From Novosphingobium silvae (GTDB lineage: Bacteria > Pseudomonadota > Alphaproteobacteria > Sphingomonadales > Sphingomonadaceae): a stretch of 62,950 bases of DNA. The stretch covers positions 1-62,950 of the forward strand of contig NZ_WVTD01000019.1 in the NCBI RefSeq assembly GCF_009856825.1. The letters are read 5' to 3'. Both the position numbers and the translations under genes were made by a program. This document shows positions 59,648-62,950 of this stretch, piece after piece (the stretch's first letter is position 1; each line of letters begins with the position of its first letter). The notes under the pieces were generated by a model that saw only the letters and a program-made list of their open reading frames with translations, had not been told where the DNA came from and did not search any database.

Positions 59648-61077
59648 CCCGATACCAGGTCGACACGCATCTGGTTTCCGGTTCGATGCTCGCAAGCAGC
59701 GCCTCTCCAACCACGATGGTAAGCCCGATAGACCTCAGTCCGCTGACGTCCGTCCGCCTTGCGGACGAGGCAATGACGGAGGCCGCAATAGAGGCGGGGC
59801 TCAGCGCGCAGGCGGCTGCCGAGGCCACGACTGTAACCGAACGTGCAACGGCGCTGCGCGTGCTGGCGGATGCCTTGGACAATCGCAGCGACGAACTGGC
59901 GGAACTTGCCGCGCGGGAAATTGGCTGCCCGATTTCACAAGCGAAAGCACTTCAGGTTGCAAGCGCCTGCGGGGTTTTGCGCGCCGTTGCTCGCCTCGTC
60001 GAACTGCATCGGTTCGAGGAGGATCGCCCCGCCGCGCGTGGAGGACGGGTCCTCGTCCGCAAAGTGCCTGTCGGTCTTTCGGTTGGCATCGTGGCCTGGA
60101 ACGTCCCGATGTTCCTCGCCTGTGAGAAACTAGCGGCGGCGATAGCCGCGGGCTGCCCGATCATTCTCAAGCCATCGCCTGAAAATGCCCGCACCATGCA
60201 GGTCTTTTCCGAAGCGGCGTCGGCTATGGACTTGCCTGCTGGCATGGTCAGCGTGCTGACCGCCGATCGCGACATCGGCCGAAAGCTGGTGGCCGATCCA
60301 CGCGTAAACAAAGTGAGCTTTACCGGCAGCACAGCAGCCGGGCGCGCGGTCGCGCAGGAGGCTGCCGCTCGCTTCGCTCGGTGCACATTGGAGCTGGGAG
60401 GAAAGTCCGCAGCGATCCTGCTGGATGATTTCAAGGTAGAGGATCGGGCGAACGAACTGTTCCTCGCCATGGTGCAGAACAACGGTCAGGTCTGCGGAGC
60501 ACAGGCGCGAGTGCTGGTTCCCCGCCATGCTGCCCCCGCTATCCGTGAGAATCTGGTGGGCCTGTTCGACGGGCTCATCGTCGGAGACCCACTCGACCCA
60601 GCCACGCACATCGGACCCCTCGCAACACTGGCGCAGGCCGACAAGGTCAGGGTCATGTATGCCGAAGCGGTTGCCAACGGTGCAATACCGATCGGAGGCG
60701 CCCATGGCATCGGAAGTGGTTGCCTGGTCGATCCTGCGCTTTTGCTGTCGGTGCCAGGCTCGAGGATAGCCGAGGAAGAGGTCTTCGGCCCACTCACCGC
60801 ACTAATTGAATACGATGACGTCGATCACGCAGTCCGGATCGCGAATGCCAGCCAATACGGCCTGTCCGGTTCCGTGTGGTCGAGCGATATCGAGCGGTCG
60901 GTGGCCGTGGCTCGCCGGTTGAGAACGGGCACGGTCGGAATCAACTCGAAACGCATTCTAGACTTTGGTGCCCCGTTCGGCGGCTTTCGAAGCTCGGGAA
61001 TAGGCCGCGAACTCGGCCCCGAGGGTATCGACAGCTACCTCGAGACATCATCGATCCTGATCCCGGACGCAACATAG
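59644..61077 (+). CDS. Aldehyde dehydrogenase (2)
   Basis: The 477-residue NAD(P)+-dependent aldehyde dehydrogenase has IVAWNVPMFLACEKLAAAIAAG, VSFTGSTAAGRAVA, ELGGKS with the base Glu near residue 250, and NNGQVCGAQ with the Cys near 284. Only distantly similar to the one at 42101, so not a recent duplicate. The GQVCGAQ context and C-terminal GGFRSSGIGRELGPEGIDSYLE are usual for this family. Last coupled gene before the second TonB receptor, 69 bp downstream. Confidence 0.93.
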   Translation: MTRYQVDTHLVSGSMLASSASPTTMVSPIDLSPLTSVRLADEAMTEAAIEAGLSAQAAAEATTVTERATALRVLADALDNRSDELAELAAREIGCPISQAKALQVASACGVLRAVARLVELHRFEEDRPAARGGRVLVRKVPVGLSVGIVAWNVPMFLACEKLAAAIAAGCPIILKPSPENARTMQVFSEAASAMDLPAGMVSVLTADRDIGRKLVADPRVNKVSFTGSTAAGRAVAQEAAARFARCTLELGGKSAAILLDDFKVEDRANELFLAMVQNNGQVCGAQARVLVPRHAAPAIRENLVGLFDGLIVGDPLDPATHIGPLATLAQADKVRVMYAEAVANGAIPIGGAHGIGSGCLVDPALLLSVPGSRIAEEEVFGPLTALIEYDDVDHAVRIANASQYGLSGSVWSSDIERSVAVARRLRTGTVGINSKRILDFGAPFGGFRSSGIGRELGPEGIDSYLETSSILIPDAT

Positions 61078-61146
61078 CGCCGGCACCGCAAGGACACGAG
61101 CGGAACAAGCCGCCGGTCCCATAAACTAGAAAATGGAGGAGAAGAT

Positions 61147-62853
61147 ATGAAGGGCAGAAAACTAGCAAGTACGACTGCGGTTTCGTCAGTCGCAATGATG
61201 ACCGCGTTGGCAACATGGCTTGATCCCAATGCGGCCTCCGCGCAGGAGACGGCGTCCTCGACATCCCAAGCCCAGGCTAGCGAACCAATCGGCATGGCCG
61301 ACATTATCGTCACCGCACAAAAGCGGTCTCAAAGCCTGCAGTCGGTTCCGGCCGCGATTTCGGCCATCGGCAGTGACGAGCTTCAATCGCGTGGCATCGC
61401 CCAGACCAGCGATCTCATGGGATCGATGCCAAATCTCCAGGTCACGTCCGCATACGGTGATACCCAGCCAAACTTTTCGCTGCGCGGTATTTCGGTTGCG
61501 AACGAATTCTCAGCCACCACTGCGTCACCGGTCGGTATATATGTCGATGAAGTCTACCAGAGCTTTCGCGCGAGCCATGGTCAGCAGCTCTATGATCTCG
61601 AACGCGTGGAAGTCCTTCGCGGTCCGCAAGGTACTCTCTACGGGCGAAATACTACCGGCGGCGCGATAAACTTCATAACGAGGAAACCCGACCTGGGTGC
61701 CGCAAACGGCTACCTGACACTGGGTTATGGAAACTTCAATTCCAGGACAGCCCAGGGCGCACTGGAGTATACACTCATACCCGATGAACTTGGCATACGC
61801 GTCGCCGGGACGGCATCGAAAAGTCGCGGCTATACCTTCAACCCTACGCAGAATCGCTGGTTCTCGAACAGCAACAGCATTGCTGGCCGCGCGAGCCTGC
61901 GATGGAAGCCTTCCCCGGATCTTGATATCAATCTGAAGGGTTACTTTGCGCGAAACAACCCGAGAGCGGATCTTGCCTACGGCATCGGTTATCTCGAAGG
62001 ACGGACGGATGCGACGGGATATTCCCGATTTTCCCCGCGTCCGGAACTGGGAGGCCGCACACTCAACCGCAACGAGGTGGAATCCGACACGGGCGGCAAC
62101 TATTACACCGCGTCACGAGGCGGTTCCCTCAATGTGAAATGGGATCTCGCCGACGGAGTTTCGCTTACCTCGATTACTGGCTACGACTGGGGAAAATATC
62201 GCCTGTCGCCATTCGATTGCGATGGATCGCCGACCAACACTTGCGCGATCCGCTACAATTCGACGAGCAAGAATTTCAATCAGGACCTAAGGCTCTCCTA
62301 TGACAGCGACCGCTTCAGTCTCATTGGTGGGCTCTATTACGGCGTCGACAAGATAGACACGCACAACGAGCCCGATTTCTTCGGCTTTCTCCGACCTCTG
62401 CTCACCGGGGCCGGGCTTCCGGGAACTTTTAACAACAGTTCGATCGCAGTCGGGAATTCATTGCGCACCTTGCCCGCCTTCGCTCTCGACCCATCACTTA
62501 CACCCGCCAGCCCTGGCTTTTGCGCGCCCGTGGTCGTCAACCCGAATGGATTTTTCGACGCCCGTACACTCGTTGCATTCAACTACGACGTAGCCACGAC
62601 TAACACGCCCGGTGGTACGGCGGCCCAAGCCGCATGCGCGGCGGCAGGCGCCTTACCATTTGGCCCAATTGCTGCCGATCAGCGTTTCACGCTGAAGCGC
62701 CCATCGACGGCCGTCTATGGGGAAGCCAAGTTCAAAGCGACCGGCGACTTCTCGATCACAGTAGGACTTCGCTACACCTGGGATAAGGTCAAATTCCAGA
62801 ACGGACGCACCATTCTCTATGCGCTTGACAGCGCGTTGACGAAGTCGGTGTGA
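61147..62853 (+). pseudogene. TonB-dependent receptor, truncated at its 3' end
   Basis: The frame encodes 568 residues: signal peptide (to about ASAQET, residue 37), a TonB-box-like DIIVTAQKR, a plug (RGISVANEFSATTASPVGIYVDEVY, VEVLRGPQGTLYGRNTTGG), and only part of the barrel. Receptors of this type are about 750-850 residues and end in an aromatic strand. Here the frame stops at 62853 after GRTILYALDSALTKSV with no terminal strands. Insertion-sequence-like DNA follows immediately. The product would probably not fold into a full barrel. The ATG has GGAGGAG upstream. It lies at the end of the second P450 operon. Confidence 0.8.
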
Positions 62854-62950
62854 TCTGATTCAGCCTGGATACGGAAAGAAGGCGGTCAGCGACGATGGCG
62901 ATGCGACGTGATGGTGATGTGCAGGCGGATCTGATCGTGTCGTGGTCAGA
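62854..62950 (+). mobile_element. Start of an insertion sequence (IS1182-like?), cut by the window edge
   Basis: From ATG 62895 an open frame reads MAMRRDGDVQADLIVSWS and runs off the window. This resembles, from memory, the N-terminus of IS1182-family transposases (LRRDGxVQ...VSWAEMPRSPGH). The DNA just upstream (62854-62894) would be the element's left end. It directly follows the truncated receptor. Only 18 codons are visible, so the family call is tentative. Confidence 0.5.

Noticed and set aside
1..62950. CRISPR array
   Set aside because: No series of regularly spaced repeats was seen; the repeats found are pairs or tandem duplications.

Overview
The window reads as part of a large conjugative plasmid (or plasmid-like integrated element) of an alphaproteobacterium, most likely a sphingomonad (Novosphingobium, Sphingobium or Sphingopyxis type). 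The grounds are the small plasmid families DUF3768, DUF736 and DUF2493, a MobF relaxase with its coupling protein, sphingomonad-style TonB receptors beside catabolic operons, and GC-rich coding sequence throughout. No rRNA, tRNA, CRISPR array or replication initiator was recognised.

Region 1 (1-13049) is a gene interrupted by a mobile island. The 3' part of a PAPS-reductase-like gene ends at 459 and resumes at 12699, with a 7-bp direct repeat at the two edges. Joining them on that repeat restores the reading frame exactly. The roughly 12.2 kb between them is a self-contained island. Its right end carries four tightly packed genes resembling the ginABCD recombination operon of GInt-type genomic islands: three long tyrosine-recombinase-like proteins and one small helix-turn-helix/coiled-coil protein. 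Its cargo is a divergent arsenic-resistance cluster. Leftward run arsO, arsR, an acetyltransferase and arsH; rightward run arsR, a fused double arsenate reductase and an ACR3 arsenite pump.

Region 2 (13067-23111) is plasmid accessory DNA: DUF3768, a RelE/HigB-type toxin with its antitoxin, a Phd-like antitoxin without a visible toxin, an HU/IHF-like protein, DUF736, DUF2493, several unrecognised small proteins, and long GC-rich non-coding stretches with hairpins and a 41-bp direct repeat.

Region 3 (23112-29816) is the DNA-processing part of conjugation: an AT-rich repeat block that is a good oriT candidate, a ribbon-helix-helix relaxosome protein, a TraD/TrwB coupling ATPase and a TrwC/TraI relaxase-helicase. 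The mating-pore genes are not in the window.

Region 4 (30074-62853) is a 33-kb catabolic cluster. It holds two cytochromes P450, one [2Fe-2S] ferredoxin and one ferredoxin reductase that could serve both, a zinc alcohol dehydrogenase, two aldehyde dehydrogenases and two acyl-CoA ligases. It also holds a CaiB CoA-transferase, acyl-CoA dehydrogenase, enoyl-CoA hydratase, HSD10-like dehydrogenase, two thiolase-family proteins, two small thioesterases, a glutathione transferase, four SDRs in all, two TonB receptors and three regulators (one MalT/LuxR-type, two TetR). The logic is uptake, hydroxylation, alcohol to aldehyde to acid, CoA activation, then beta-oxidation of a hydrophobic compound. The substrate is not known. 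One P450 resembles the CYP108 (terpineol hydroxylase) group, so an isoprenoid or alicyclic compound is a reasonable guess. The second TonB receptor is cut short at the right edge by what looks like the start of an insertion sequence.
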